In this document: positions 23,723 to 31,934 of the stretch, in pieces
Layout: every line of letters starts with the position of its first letter
How positions within the stretch are numbered: position 1 is the first letter of the stretch
Source: Streptomyces rochei
Lineage (GTDB): Bacteria; Actinomycetota; Actinomycetes; Streptomycetales; Streptomycetaceae
Reading direction: 5' to 3'
Length of the DNA: 32,581 nucleotides
Assembly (NCBI GenBank): GCA_002155895.1
Contig: MUMD01000198.1
Coordinates: forward strand, 1-32,581
Made by a program: the position numbers and the translations under genes
Notes under the pieces: generated by a model
Seen by the model: only the letters and a program-made list of their open reading frames with translations
Told to the model about the DNA's origin: nothing
Database searches by the model: none

Positions 23723-25197
23723 GCGGCACGTTCGTGGGGATGCCGGCCTTCCCCGAGGCCGCGCGCACGGCGGTGCGCAACCCGACCCTGCGCGGCAACC
23801 TGCGCCACGCCACGCACACCATCCGGGACAAGCGGGCCCGCGCGGTCGCGGAACTGGACGACTGGGCGGCGCTGCGCGAGGCCGGCCGGCGCATCAAGGA
23901 CCACACCCTGCGCCACCTCGACCGGTATCTGGTCCAGGTGGAGGAGGCGGTCACCGCGGCCGGCGGGACCGTGCACTGGGCCGCCGACGCCGAGGAGGCC
24001 AACGCGATCGTCGCCCGGCTGGTCAAGGAGACCGGTGAGCGGGAGGTCGTCAAGGTCAAGTCGATGGCGACGCAGGAGATCGGTCTCAACGAGGCCCTGG
24101 AGGCGGAGGGCATCCACGCCTACGAGACGGATCTCGCCGAGCTGATCGTGCAGTTGGGCAAGGACCGGCCGTCGCACATCCTGGTCCCGGCGATCCACCG
24201 CAACCGGGGCGAGATCCGGGACATCTTCCGTTCCGAGATGGGCGAGTGGGGCCGGCCGGCACCGGAGGGCCTGACCGACGCACCGGCCGAACTCGCGGAG
24301 GCGGCGCGGCTGCACCTGCGGGAGAAGTTCCTGCGGGCGAAGGTCGGCATCTCCGGCGCCAACTTCGTGGTGGCCGAGACCGGGACGCTGGTGGTCGTGG
24401 AGTCCGAGGGCAACGGCCGGATGTGCCTGACCCTGCCCGAGACGCTGATCTCCGTCGTCGGCATCGAGAAGGTCGTGCCGAGGTGGCAGGACCTGGAGGT
24501 GTTCCTCCAGACCCTCCCCCGCTCCTCGACGGCCGAGCGCATGAATCCGTACACGTCCATGTGGACCGGCACCACCGACGAGGACGGCCCCGGCACCTTC
24601 CACCTGGTCCTGCTGGACAACGGCCGCACCGACGCCCTCGCCGACGAGGTCGGCCGCCAGGCGCTGCGCTGCATCCGCTGCTCGGCCTGCCTCAACGTCT
24701 GCCCGGTGTACGAGCGGGCCGGCGGCCACGCCTACGGCTCGGTGTATCCGGGCCCGATCGGCGCGATCCTCAGCCCGCAACTGCGGGGCACGGGCAGCGA
24801 GATCGACGCGTCCCTGCCGTACGCGTCGTCGCTGTGCGGCGCCTGCTACGAGGTGTGCCCGGTGGCCATCGACATCCCCGAGGTCCTGGTGCACCTGCGG
24901 GAGCGGGTGGTGCAGGGCGGCCCGGCCGTCCGGCGGGGCAACAGGGTGGTGCTGAGGCCGGCGAAGGGACACGCCGCCGAACGGGCCGCGATGCGGGCGG
25001 CGCAGTGGGCGTTCACCCACCCGGGCGCGCTGCGGGCCGGACAGCGGCTGGCGTCGCGGACCCGGCGTTTCCATCCCCGTACGCTCCCCGGACCGGGCCG
25101 GGCGTGGAGCGGCACGCGGGATCTCCCCGAGGTGCCCGCGGAGCCGTTCCGCGACTGGTGGCAGCGTACGCGCGGCGGGAAGGACGGGGCGGAGTGA
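23719..25197 (+). CDS. lutB: L-lactate utilisation protein LutB (Fe-S protein)
   Basis: A 492-residue core subunit. Residues ~60-310 form a LUD (lactate utilisation) domain with V-A-E-T-G-T-L-V-V. Two ferredoxin-like clusters follow: C318-x2-C321-x2-C324-x3-C328-P, and C373-x2-C376-x3-C380-P, each a likely [4Fe-4S] site. The last ~90 residues are basic and contain F-R-D-W-W. The start ATG overlaps the lutA stop, and the TGA stop overlaps the GTG of lutC. Confidence 0.93.
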   Translation: MSGTFVGMPAFPEAARTAVRNPTLRGNLRHATHTIRDKRARAVAELDDWAALREAGRRIKDHTLRHLDRYLVQVEEAVTAAGGTVHWAADAEEANAIVARLVKETGEREVVKVKSMATQEIGLNEALEAEGIHAYETDLAELIVQLGKDRPSHILVPAIHRNRGEIRDIFRSEMGEWGRPAPEGLTDAPAELAEAARLHLREKFLRAKVGISGANFVVAETGTLVVVESEGNGRMCLTLPETLISVVGIEKVVPRWQDLEVFLQTLPRSSTAERMNPYTSMWTGTTDEDGPGTFHLVLLDNGRTDALADEVGRQALRCIRCSACLNVCPVYERAGGHAYGSVYPGPIGAILSPQLRGTGSEIDASLPYASSLCGACYEVCPVAIDIPEVLVHLRERVVQGGPAVRRGNRVVLRPAKGHAAERAAMRAAQWAFTHPGALRAGQRLASRTRRFHPRTLPGPGRAWSGTRDLPEVPAEPFRDWWQRTRGGKDGAE

Positions 25198-25826
25198 GCA
25201 GCAGGGAACGCGTTCTGGGCCGGGTGCGGCGCGCCCTCGCGGACGTGCCGCCCGACGAGGAGCCGATCGCGCGGGACTATCTGCGCGAGCACGGGCGGAG
25301 GAGCACCGAGGAGACGGTCGAGCTGCTCGCCGAGAACCTGGCGGACTACCGGGCGATCGTGCACCGGTGCACGGACGGGCAGTTACCCGAGCTGCTGATG
25401 CGGCTCCTGGCGGCGCACGGTTCGGGGAGCGTGGTGGTCCCGCCGGAGCTGCCCGCGTACTGGCTCGAAGGGGTCGACGCGACCCGGGTCCAGGACCGCG
25501 CGGCGATCACCCCGCGGGAACTGGACCGGGTCGACAGCGTGGTCACGGGCTGCGCCGTCGCCGTCGCCGAGACCGGGACGATCGTCCTGGACGGCTCCCC
25601 CGACCAGGGCCGCCGCCGCATCACCCTCGTCCCGGACCACCACGTCTGCGTCGTACGGGTGCCGGACCAGGTGGTCTCCTCCGTCCCCCAGGCCCTCGCA
25701 CGGCTCGACCCGACGCGCCCGTCGACCTGGATCTCCGGCCCGTCGGCGACCAGCGACATCGAGCTGGACCGGGTCGAGGGGGTGCACGGTCCGCGCACCC
25801 TGGAGGTGGTGCTGGTGGAGGGGTGA
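25194..25826 (+). CDS. lutC: L-lactate utilisation protein LutC, with a TTA codon
   Basis: A 210-residue LUD-domain protein, third subunit of LutABC, with the family segment V-A-E-T-G-T-I-V-L-D. The GTG at 25194 overlaps the lutB stop, so translation is coupled. Codon 64 (bases 25383-25385) is TTA, the rare leucine codon read only by the bldA tRNA in Streptomyces. I found no other in-frame TTA in the window. Full-length LutC, and hence the complex, may therefore depend on developmental stage. The following gene has its own ribosome site 118 bases on. Confidence 0.93.
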   Translation: MSSRERVLGRVRRALADVPPDEEPIARDYLREHGRRSTEETVELLAENLADYRAIVHRCTDGQLPELLMRLLAAHGSGSVVVPPELPAYWLEGVDATRVQDRAAITPRELDRVDSVVTGCAVAVAETGTIVLDGSPDQGRRRITLVPDHHVCVVRVPDQVVSSVPQALARLDPTRPSTWISGPSATSDIELDRVEGVHGPRTLEVVLVEG

Positions 25827-25944
25827 GGGTGTCGCTGGGTACACCTCCCGATACGGGTTCTGCGCCCAGTGTGTCCCGGGGCCGGGCTCCGTAGCGTCGT
25901 CGGTGAGGCAGCGCACAGGGCGTGCCGCACGGAGGATGATGACG

Positions 25945-26730
25945 ATGTTTCGCAGCGGCGCACGAGGCGGCAGCGAACCGGGGCCCGCTGCCGAGGCGCT
26001 CCGCCTGGTGAAGGTGACCCGGACGTACGGCACCGCCGAGAGCGCCGTCACCGCGCTGGACGGGGTGACGCTGAGCCTGGGGCGGGGCACGTTCACCGCG
26101 GTGATGGGACCGTCGGGCTCGGGCAAGTCCACGCTGCTGCAGTGCGCGGCGGGCCTCGACCGGCCGGACAGCGGCATGGTCTGGGTGGACGGGACCGAGC
26201 TGACCGGCGGCGGCGAGGCGGAGCTGACCAAGTTCCGGCGCGGCCGGGTCGGGTTCGTCTTCCAGCAGTACAACCTGCTGGAGACGCTGACGGTCGCGCA
26301 GAACACGGTGCTGCCGCTGAAGCTCGCCGGGCGCCGCGTCGACCGGAAGCGGGCACGCGAGATCCTCACCGCGGTCGGTCTCGGGGACCGGCTCGGGCAC
26401 CGTCCCGACCAGCTCTCCGGCGGTCAGCGGCAGCGGGTGGCGATCGCCCGCGCGCTGGTGACCGAACCCAGGGTGATCTTCGCGGACGAGCCGACGGGCG
26501 CGCTGGACACGCGCAGCGCGCGACAGGTGATGCTGCTGCTCCAGGAAGCGGTGCGGGTGCACGGCCGGACCGTGGTCATGGTGACGCACGACCCGGTCGC
26601 CGCCTCGTACGCCGACTCGGTCGTCTTCCTCGCCGACGGCCGGCTCGCGGGCCGGATGGACCACCCGACCCCGGACGCGGTGGCGGAGCGGCTGGCGCAC
26701 CTCGGCGACGACGTGCCGGCGGGGGTGTGA
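25945..26730 (+). CDS. ABC transporter ATP-binding protein (MacB/LolD type)
   Basis: A 261-residue ATPase with Walker A G-P-S-G-S-G-K-S-T, Q-loop F-Q-Q-Y-N-L-L-E, signature L-S-G-G-Q-R-Q-R-V and Walker B V-I-F-A-D-E-P-T-G-A-L-D. Q-Q-Y-N-L and G-A-L-D are typical of ATPases that pair with FtsX-like permeases in antimicrobial-peptide or lipoprotein transport. Three in-frame ATGs (25936, 25939, 25945) follow GGAGG. The third, nine bases away, is best placed, since the first abuts the ribosome site. Three bases separate its stop from the permease start, so the two form one operon. The transported molecule is unknown and no sensor kinase is adjacent. Confidence 0.9.
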   Translation: MFRSGARGGSEPGPAAEALRLVKVTRTYGTAESAVTALDGVTLSLGRGTFTAVMGPSGSGKSTLLQCAAGLDRPDSGMVWVDGTELTGGGEAELTKFRRGRVGFVFQQYNLLETLTVAQNTVLPLKLAGRRVDRKRAREILTAVGLGDRLGHRPDQLSGGQRQRVAIARALVTEPRVIFADEPTGALDTRSARQVMLLLQEAVRVHGRTVVMVTHDPVAASYADSVVFLADGRLAGRMDHPTPDAVAERLAHLGDDVPAGV

Positions 26731-26733
26731 GCG

Positions 26734-28044
26734 ATGCTGGTACTGGCCCTGCGGTCGATCCGGCGGCGCCCGGGACGGTTCGTCGCGACGCTGCTCTCCG
26801 CCTTCCTCGGCGCGGCGATCATCATGACGTTCAACTCGATGCACGACACGGCCGGGCAGGCCGGCGTCGACTCGGTCAGCTCGCAGACGCTGGGCACGGC
26901 GGCGGGGGTCGTCGGTGGGTACGGGACGCTGCTGGTGTTCTTCGCGGTGGCCTCGACGCTGACGGTCAACGTGCGGCAGCGCACGGCCGAGCTGGAGCTG
27001 CTGCGCTGCTCGGGGGCGACCCCGGCGCAGATCAAGCGGATGGTGGTGGGTGAGGCGGTGGCCGTGGCCCTGGTGGGCGCGGCGCTGGCCGTCGGCCCGG
27101 CGATGCTCGGTGGGCGCGCGTTGCTGGACATGTTCCAGAACAGCGGCCAGGTGGCGGGGTCCGTCGAGTACTCCTTCGGGCCGATCGCGCTGCTGAGCGG
27201 CGTGGACATCACCCTCCTGGCGTCGGCGGGCGCCGCGTTCCTCGCGGTGCGGCGGGTGACGCGGCGGGGTCGGGAGCGGGCCGGCGCCAAGCGGTTCCTC
27301 GCCTGCGCCGCGCTGGTCACCGGTGCCGCGGGCGCCTGCTCCACCTTCCTGTTCTCCGCGTCCGACGAGGCGCTCATGGCACCGCCCGCCTACGGGGCGA
27401 TCCTGCTGTCGGTGGGTTTCGCGCTGCTGTCGCCGCGGCTGCTGAAGGGCGTGCTGAACCGGCTGCCGCTGCGCGGCGCGAGCGGCTGGCTGGCCGTGCG
27501 CAACCTGCGGGAGCGGGCGGATCACCTCGCGGGCATCCTGGTGTCGCTGATCCTGTTCACGGCGGTGTCGACGGCGACCGTCACCATGCAGGCGGTGGAG
27601 AGCGACGCGGTGGAGGCGTCCGGCCTGGTCAAGTCGGTCGACGCCAAGAACCTGGAGACGCTCAACCTCACGGTGGTCGGCATCATCGCGGTGTTCGTCT
27701 GCGTGATGCTGGTCAACTCGCTGTACGCGGCGACGACGTACCGCTCCCGCGAGTTCGGGCAGCAGCGGCTCGCGGGCGCGACCCCGGGCCAGGTACTGGG
27801 CGTGGTCGGCGTCGAGGGCGTGATCATGACGCTGACCGGGGTGTTCTTCGGCACGGTGGCCGCGCTGGCCGGCGTCGTCCCGTTCACGGTCGTGCGGACC
27901 GACGCGGTGCTGCCGGACCAGTTCCCCGGCGTCTGGCTCGCGATGGTGGCGGTGTCGGCGGCGGTGACGCTCGGAACGAGCCTGGCCACGGCCCGGCGGG
28001 TGCTGCGCACCCCGGCGGTCGGGGCGGTGGCCCTGGCCGCCTGA
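26734..28044 (+). CDS. FtsX-like ABC transporter permease
   Basis: A 436-residue permease with two FtsX-type modules. The first spans residues ~15-180: an N-terminal helix, then R-T-A-E-L-E-L-L-R-C-S-G-A-T-P-A-Q-I. The second spans ~255-436: another helix, then S-R-E-F-G-Q-Q-R-L-A-G-A-T-P-G-Q-V. The repeated L-R-x-x-G-A-T-P coupling motif shows internal duplication. Extracellular loops are short, unlike MacB or BceB permeases with large sensor domains, so this is the compact type that usually acts in drug or peptide export or lipid handling. A strong terminator follows. Confidence 0.88.
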   Translation: MLVLALRSIRRRPGRFVATLLSAFLGAAIIMTFNSMHDTAGQAGVDSVSSQTLGTAAGVVGGYGTLLVFFAVASTLTVNVRQRTAELELLRCSGATPAQIKRMVVGEAVAVALVGAALAVGPAMLGGRALLDMFQNSGQVAGSVEYSFGPIALLSGVDITLLASAGAAFLAVRRVTRRGRERAGAKRFLACAALVTGAAGACSTFLFSASDEALMAPPAYGAILLSVGFALLSPRLLKGVLNRLPLRGASGWLAVRNLRERADHLAGILVSLILFTAVSTATVTMQAVESDAVEASGLVKSVDAKNLETLNLTVVGIIAVFVCVMLVNSLYAATTYRSREFGQQRLAGATPGQVLGVVGVEGVIMTLTGVFFGTVAALAGVVPFTVVRTDAVLPDQFPGVWLAMVAVSAAVTLGTSLATARRVLRTPAVGAVALAA

Positions 28045-28056
28045 GCGACGGGCGGG

Positions 28057-28092
28057 GAGGGGGGTGACCGTCTTGCGGCGGTCACCCCCCTC
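28057..28092. terminator. Bidirectional intrinsic terminator
   Basis: A perfect 14-bp stem (28057-28070 with 28079-28092) with an 8-nt loop, centred between the convergent permease and cupin genes. CTTCCC follows on the plus strand. It should stop transcription from both sides. Confidence 0.85.
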
Positions 28093-28115
28093 TTCCCGTG
28101 CCCGCTCGGGGGCTC

Positions 28116-28475
28116 CTAGTCGGCCTTGGCGTACTCCTTCGCCATGCCGCCCGCGAAGTCGTACACGACGCACTGCGCGTCGCCCACGACCCAGGCGTCG
28201 TGGCCGGGTGAGCAGACGAACACGTCGCCGGGGCCCACCTCGCACTCCGTTCCGTCGTCCATGCGGACGTGCATCCGACCCTCCGCCACGTAGCAGTTGT
28301 GGTGGATCATGCAGCTGTCGGTGCCCGCGATGGGCGCCACGGACTCCGACCAGCGCCAGCCCGGTTCGAAGGTGGCGACGGCGAGGTCGAGCCCTTCCAT
28401 GTGCACGGCCTCGATGTGACCGCGGGGGAAATCGCGCCGCTCGTCCGGCTTGTCGAGCGTCTTGGCCTCCAGCAT
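28116..28475 (-). CDS. Cupin-domain protein
   Basis: A 119-residue single-domain cupin. H-H-N-C-Y-V-A-E-G-R-M-H-V contains the first cupin motif region, and G-P-G-D-V-F-V-C-S-P-G-H-D-A-W the second, giving a small beta-barrel that could bind a metal through His residues. The ATG at 28475 is chosen because GGAGGA lies about six bases upstream, although the frame is open to 28553. No signal peptide. Single-domain cupins range from enzymes to sugar or hormone sensors; nothing nearby fixes this one's role. It converges on the ABC permease gene across the terminator. Confidence 0.85.
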   Translation of the reverse strand: MLEAKTLDKPDERRDFPRGHIEAVHMEGLDLAVATFEPGWRWSESVAPIAGTDSCMIHHNCYVAEGRMHVRMDDGTECEVGPGDVFVCSPGHDAWVVGDAQCVVYDFAGGMAKEYAKAD

Positions 28476-28621
28476 GACGCTCCTCCTTTCCCTGTCCCCA
28501 CCACTCCATCCTCCGTCTGTCAACTCGACGGCGCCTCCCGGGGGGGCTGACACCCACGGACCGCCTCACGCGGGGACAGGCTCCCTACGGCCGAGGAGGT
28601 CGTCGCCGCCACCGCCGTACG

Positions 28622-28649
28622 GGCGGTGACCGGTCCCGACCGGCCCGCC
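28622..28649. other. Two-step hairpin in the cupin-methyltransferase gap
   Basis: An outer stem GGCGG/CCGCC (28622-28626, 28645-28649) and an inner stem CCGGT/ACCGG (28630-28634, 28639-28643) form an interrupted hairpin. Otherwise the 283-base gap (28476-28758) holds only the two genes' 5' regions, and no further gene is visible in it. Function unclear; possibly an insulating terminator. Confidence 0.4.
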
Positions 28650-28695
28650 GCGCCACGCGACACGGACCCCGGGTCCTGGTGCTCCGCCGCCGGAC

Positions 28696-28724
28696 GTGAC
28701 ACCCTGCCCGCCCCCCTTTACTCA
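28696..28724 (+). promoter_or_regulatory. Weak candidate promoter of the methyltransferase gene
   Basis: GTGACA (28696-28701) and TACTCA (28719-28724) are 17 bases apart. The -35 is one base from TTGACA, but the -10 lacks its final T. The spacing to the start codon at 28759 is suitable. Confidence 0.3.
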
Positions 28725-28758
28725 CCGTCCCGGCCCTCACCGCGGAGGTCGAACGCCC

Positions 28759-29559
28759 GTGCCGAAGGAAGCCGACTCCCCGAAGAAGCTGCACAGCAAC
28801 CGCGCCGCGCTCACCCACAAGGTCGGGTACGCGCTGCGCCACCCCGAGCGCGTCGGACCCTATGTGCGCCGCGCCGGCCGGAACGCCTGGCTGCGGCTCA
28901 GACACCCGGACCACATCGGCTACTACCGGGCGGTGATGGCCCACGACACCCGCCGCGACCCCGAGGCGGCCGTCGGCAGCCGGAGCCACGACCGCTGGCT
29001 GGCGCTGGGGCGGATGCAGTTCGACTACCTGCTCGAGCACGGGCTGCGCCCGGAGCACCGGATGCTCGACATCGGCTGCGGCAACCTGCGCGGCGGCTGG
29101 CGCTTCATCGACCACCTCGACACCGGCCACTACTACGGCATCGACATCTCGCCGGACATCCTGATCGCCGCCAAGAGGACGCTCACCCGGCGAGGGCTCC
29201 AGGCCAAGCTGCCGCACCTGACGCTCACCGGGGACCTGCGGCTGGACTTCCTGCCGGACGACCACTTCGACGTGGTGCACGCGCACAGCGTCTTCTCGCA
29301 CTCCCCGCTGAGCGTGATCGACGAGTGCCTCGCGCACGTCGGCCGGGTCCTGACCGACACGGGCTTCTTCGACTTCACCTTCGACCGCACCGAGGGCACG
29401 GAACACCAGGTGCTGCGGGAGGACTTCTACTACCGCACCGACACGCTGCTGACGCTGGCCGCCCAGCACCGACTGCACGCCCGGTTCATGGAGGACTGGG
29501 AGAAGCGGCCGCACGGTCAGTCCAAGATCCGGGTCAGCCGCTCGCCGCTGCCGTCCTGA
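28759..29559 (+). CDS. SAM-dependent class I methyltransferase
   Basis: A 266-residue Rossmann-fold methyltransferase. Motif I is M-L-D-I-G-C-G-N-L-R-G-G, followed by Y-Y-G-I-D-I-S (acidic SAM ribose contact) and F-D-V-V-H-A-H-S-V-F-S-H (motif IV region). About 75 basic residues precede the fold. The GTG at 28759 has GGAGG ten bases upstream; the frame is open further upstream, but that stretch is Pro/Cys-rich and not protein-like. The substrate cannot be inferred. Similar stand-alone methyltransferases act on sugars, lipids or small metabolites. Confidence 0.85.
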   Translation: MPKEADSPKKLHSNRAALTHKVGYALRHPERVGPYVRRAGRNAWLRLRHPDHIGYYRAVMAHDTRRDPEAAVGSRSHDRWLALGRMQFDYLLEHGLRPEHRMLDIGCGNLRGGWRFIDHLDTGHYYGIDISPDILIAAKRTLTRRGLQAKLPHLTLTGDLRLDFLPDDHFDVVHAHSVFSHSPLSVIDECLAHVGRVLTDTGFFDFTFDRTEGTEHQVLREDFYYRTDTLLTLAAQHRLHARFMEDWEKRPHGQSKIRVSRSPLPS

Positions 29560-29567
29560 CCTCCGAT

Positions 29568-29594
29568 TCCGCGGCCCGGCCCTAGGGCCGCGGA
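29568..29594. terminator. Bidirectional terminator overlapping a stop codon
   Basis: A perfect 10-bp stem (29568-29577 with 29585-29594) with a 7-nt loop lies between two convergent genes. The stop codon of the minus-strand gene (29582-29584) is in the loop, so the right arm encodes that protein's last residues. Confidence 0.75.
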
Positions 29595-29887
29595 TTCACC
29601 CGCCGCCAACCCGGCCGGTCGCCCGCGCCGCGGCGGCCGGCCGCCGCGGCGCAGCGCGGGCAGACCCGGCGGACGGCGTCGGCGGCGCCGCCCGACTCGG
29701 GCAGCACGTCGCTCCAGCCGACGGCCGCGAAGCGCGCGAGCCGTGAACGGTGCAGGGACAGCCCGCACGCGGTCTGGTTCAGGCCCTGCTCCCACGCGTG
29801 CACCTCGCCGGCCGGCAGCCAGCGGTTGTCCTCCTCGTCCCACCAGCGGCCGGAGGCCGCCACCTGGTAGCGCCTGGTCCTCGCCAT
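29582..29887 (-). CDS. Small conserved-looking hypothetical protein with a few cysteines
   Basis: A 101-residue basic protein. Near the N-terminus are aromatic segments (G-R-W-W-D-E-E-D-N-R-W-L); the middle has A-C-G-L-S-L-H, and the C-terminus V-C-P-R-C followed by a basic tail. Together C-G...C-P-R-C could form a small zinc site with a His. The ATG at 29887 is chosen because GGAG lies four to five bases upstream; the open frame further upstream is Arg/Gly-rich and unlikely to be coding. I do not recognise the family. It converges on the methyltransferase gene and shares a terminator with it. Confidence 0.65.
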   Translation of the reverse strand: MARTRRYQVAASGRWWDEEDNRWLPAGEVHAWEQGLNQTACGLSLHRSRLARFAAVGWSDVLPESGGAADAVRRVCPRCAAAAGRRGAGDRPGWRRVNPRP

Positions 29888-30085
29888 CGGCTCCGCCCAC
29901 CGCCTTCCTCTCCCCCGTGCCGCCCCTCCCGCTGCCGGGTGCCCCCGGCGACGGATGTCCACACGCGCGTACGTCCGCCTGTGTGATCACTCCGCAAGTC
30001 CTGCCGTTTTCGGGTGTTTTGTCTGCTTACCATGCGGGGTCCGCGCATCCCGGGTGGACGCCCGCCCCGTACGAGAGGACCCCAG

Positions 30086-31747
30086 ATGGCGCCCACGGGC
30101 CGTCCCCGCCGACCGGCCGACCACGCCTTCTCCCCGCACGACGCCGTGATGGCCATGGCCTCCCGGCACCTGGTCCGCAGACGCTTCCTCACCGTCACCG
30201 CGGCCGCCGCCGCGCTCGCCTTCTCCACCAACCTCCCGGCCCGCGGCGCGGTGGCCGCCCCCCGGCGCACCGCCCGGATCACCAAGGACCCGTTCACCCT
30301 CGGTGTCGCGTCCGGCGACCCGCTGCCGGACTCGGTGCTGCTGTGGACCCGACTGGCGCCCGAGCCGTTCCTGGAGGACGGCGGCATGGGCACCGAGCGG
30401 GTCACGGTCGAGTGGGAGGTGGCCCTCGACGAGTACTTCGCCGCCGTGCTGTTCCGGGGCACCGCCGAGGCCCACGCCGAGTACAACCACAGCGTCCACG
30501 TCGACGTTCAGGGGCTGACGCCGGGCACGGTGTACTACTACCGCTTCCGCGCGGGCGCGTGGATCAGCCCCGCCGGCCGCACCCGCACCGCTCCGCCGGC
30601 CACCAGCGCGACCTCGTCGCTGAAACTGGGCGCCGTCGCCTGCCAGGCCTACATGGACGGCTACTACACGGTGCTGCGGCACGTGGCCGAGGACGACGTC
30701 GACGTGGTCTTCCACCTCGGCGACTACCTGTACGAGTACGCGGTGAACGCGGCGGGCGGCGAGCGCCGCTACACCGACCGCGTCCTGCCCGACGTCTTCA
30801 ACCGCGAGACCATGACCCTCGCCGACTACCGGCTGCGCTACTCGCTGTACAAGAGCGACGAGGACCTCAAGGCCGCCCACGCCGCGCACCCCTTCGTGGT
30901 CGCCTGGGACGACCACGAGACGGAGAACAACTACGCCGACGACATCCCGGAGAACGCCATCCCGCCGGCGGAGTTCCTGCTGCGCCGGGCCGCCGCCTAC
31001 CGCGCGTACTGGGAGAACCAGCCCCTGCGCGCCGCCCAGCTGCCGCAGGGACCGGACGCCCAGCTCTACCGCCGCCTGCACTGGGGCACACTCGCCCAGT
31101 TCGACATCCTCGACACCCGCCAGTACCGCTCCGACCAGGCCTACGACGACCGGCCGCACGCCCCGGGGCCCGAGTCGGACGACCCGGCGCGCACCATCAC
31201 CGGTGCCGCGCAGGAGCAGTGGCTGCTGGACGGCTGGCAGAACTCCACGGCGCTGTGGAACGTGATGCCCCAGCAGGTGTGCTTCTCGCAGCGCAAGTTC
31301 GACGTGACCGCCGACGCCGCGCTCTCGATGGACGCCTGGGACGGCTACCGCGCCTCGCGCGACCGGGTCGTCGCCGGGGCGAAGGCCGCCGGCATCGACA
31401 ACTGGCTGATCCTCACCGGTGACGTGCACGTGGGCTACGCCCTCGACGTCAAGGAGGACTTCGACGACCCGGCGTCCGCCACCGTCGGCACCGAGGTCAC
31501 CTGCACCTCGGTGGCCAGCGGCCGGGACGGCGTCGAGCAGCCCGCCAACTGGGACCTGTACATGCGGGCCAACCCGCACATGAAGTTCTACAACGGCAAG
31601 CGCGGCTACGTCCGCGTCGAACTCGGCCGCCAGGCGGCCCGCCTGGACTTCCGGACGGTCTCCGCCATCAGTACGCCCGGCGCCCCCGTCACCACGGCCG
31701 CGTCCTTCGTCACCGAGGTGGGCAATCCGGGACTGACCCCCGCCTGA
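30086..31747 (+). CDS. phoD: PhoD-family alkaline phosphatase, Tat-exported
   Basis: A 553-residue secreted phosphodiesterase/phosphatase. A twin-arginine signal, R31-R-R-F-L-T-V, is followed by an Ala-rich hydrophobic stretch to about residue 58. An N-terminal beta-sandwich (PhoD_N; T-K-D-P-F-T-L-G-V-A-S-G-D-P) precedes the metallophosphatase domain, with H-L-G-D-Y-L-Y-E, W-D-D-H-E and L-T-G-D-V-H-V-G supplying the Asp and His metal ligands. It releases phosphate from organic phosphates or teichoic-acid-like polymers outside the cell. The ATG at 30086 has GAGAGGA six bases upstream. I saw no convincing PhoP box in the 198-base gap before it. Confidence 0.92.
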   Translation: MAPTGRPRRPADHAFSPHDAVMAMASRHLVRRRFLTVTAAAAALAFSTNLPARGAVAAPRRTARITKDPFTLGVASGDPLPDSVLLWTRLAPEPFLEDGGMGTERVTVEWEVALDEYFAAVLFRGTAEAHAEYNHSVHVDVQGLTPGTVYYYRFRAGAWISPAGRTRTAPPATSATSSLKLGAVACQAYMDGYYTVLRHVAEDDVDVVFHLGDYLYEYAVNAAGGERRYTDRVLPDVFNRETMTLADYRLRYSLYKSDEDLKAAHAAHPFVVAWDDHETENNYADDIPENAIPPAEFLLRRAAAYRAYWENQPLRAAQLPQGPDAQLYRRLHWGTLAQFDILDTRQYRSDQAYDDRPHAPGPESDDPARTITGAAQEQWLLDGWQNSTALWNVMPQQVCFSQRKFDVTADAALSMDAWDGYRASRDRVVAGAKAAGIDNWLILTGDVHVGYALDVKEDFDDPASATVGTEVTCTSVASGRDGVEQPANWDLYMRANPHMKFYNGKRGYVRVELGRQAARLDFRTVSAISTPGAPVTTAASFVTEVGNPGLTPA

Positions 31748-31872
31748 GCGCGGCGCGTCCCGCACGCCCGCGTACTGCACATGCCACCCGCCGCGTCCCC
31801 CATCGCGCGAAAGACGCCCGGTCGCGACATGGCCGCGGATCCTCGCGGCAAGGACTGAGACTTCGCCGCACC

Positions 31873-31887
31873 GTGACCCACGGTCAC
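31873..31887. promoter_or_regulatory. Short palindrome upstream of the protease gene
   Basis: GTGACC-CAC-GGTCAC is a perfect 6-bp inverted repeat around three bases, about 48 bases before the protease start. It could be an operator or a leader hairpin. The rest of the gap 31748-31934 shows no gene. Confidence 0.35.
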
Positions 31888-31934
31888 CCATCGACACCCG
31901 CTGTCTCGCACAGCCCCCGAAGGAGGCACATCGC

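Noticed and set aside
25621-28569. Minus-strand frame of about 980 codons opposite the ABC transporter genes
   Set aside because: Composition is that of an antisense frame (Arg, His, Gly, Gln runs), and the plus-strand ATPase and permease motifs are unmistakable.
30000-30085. PhoP (PHO) box upstream of phoD
   Set aside because: I looked for 11-bp GTTCA-type direct repeats and found none convincing, so phosphate control cannot be claimed from this sequence.
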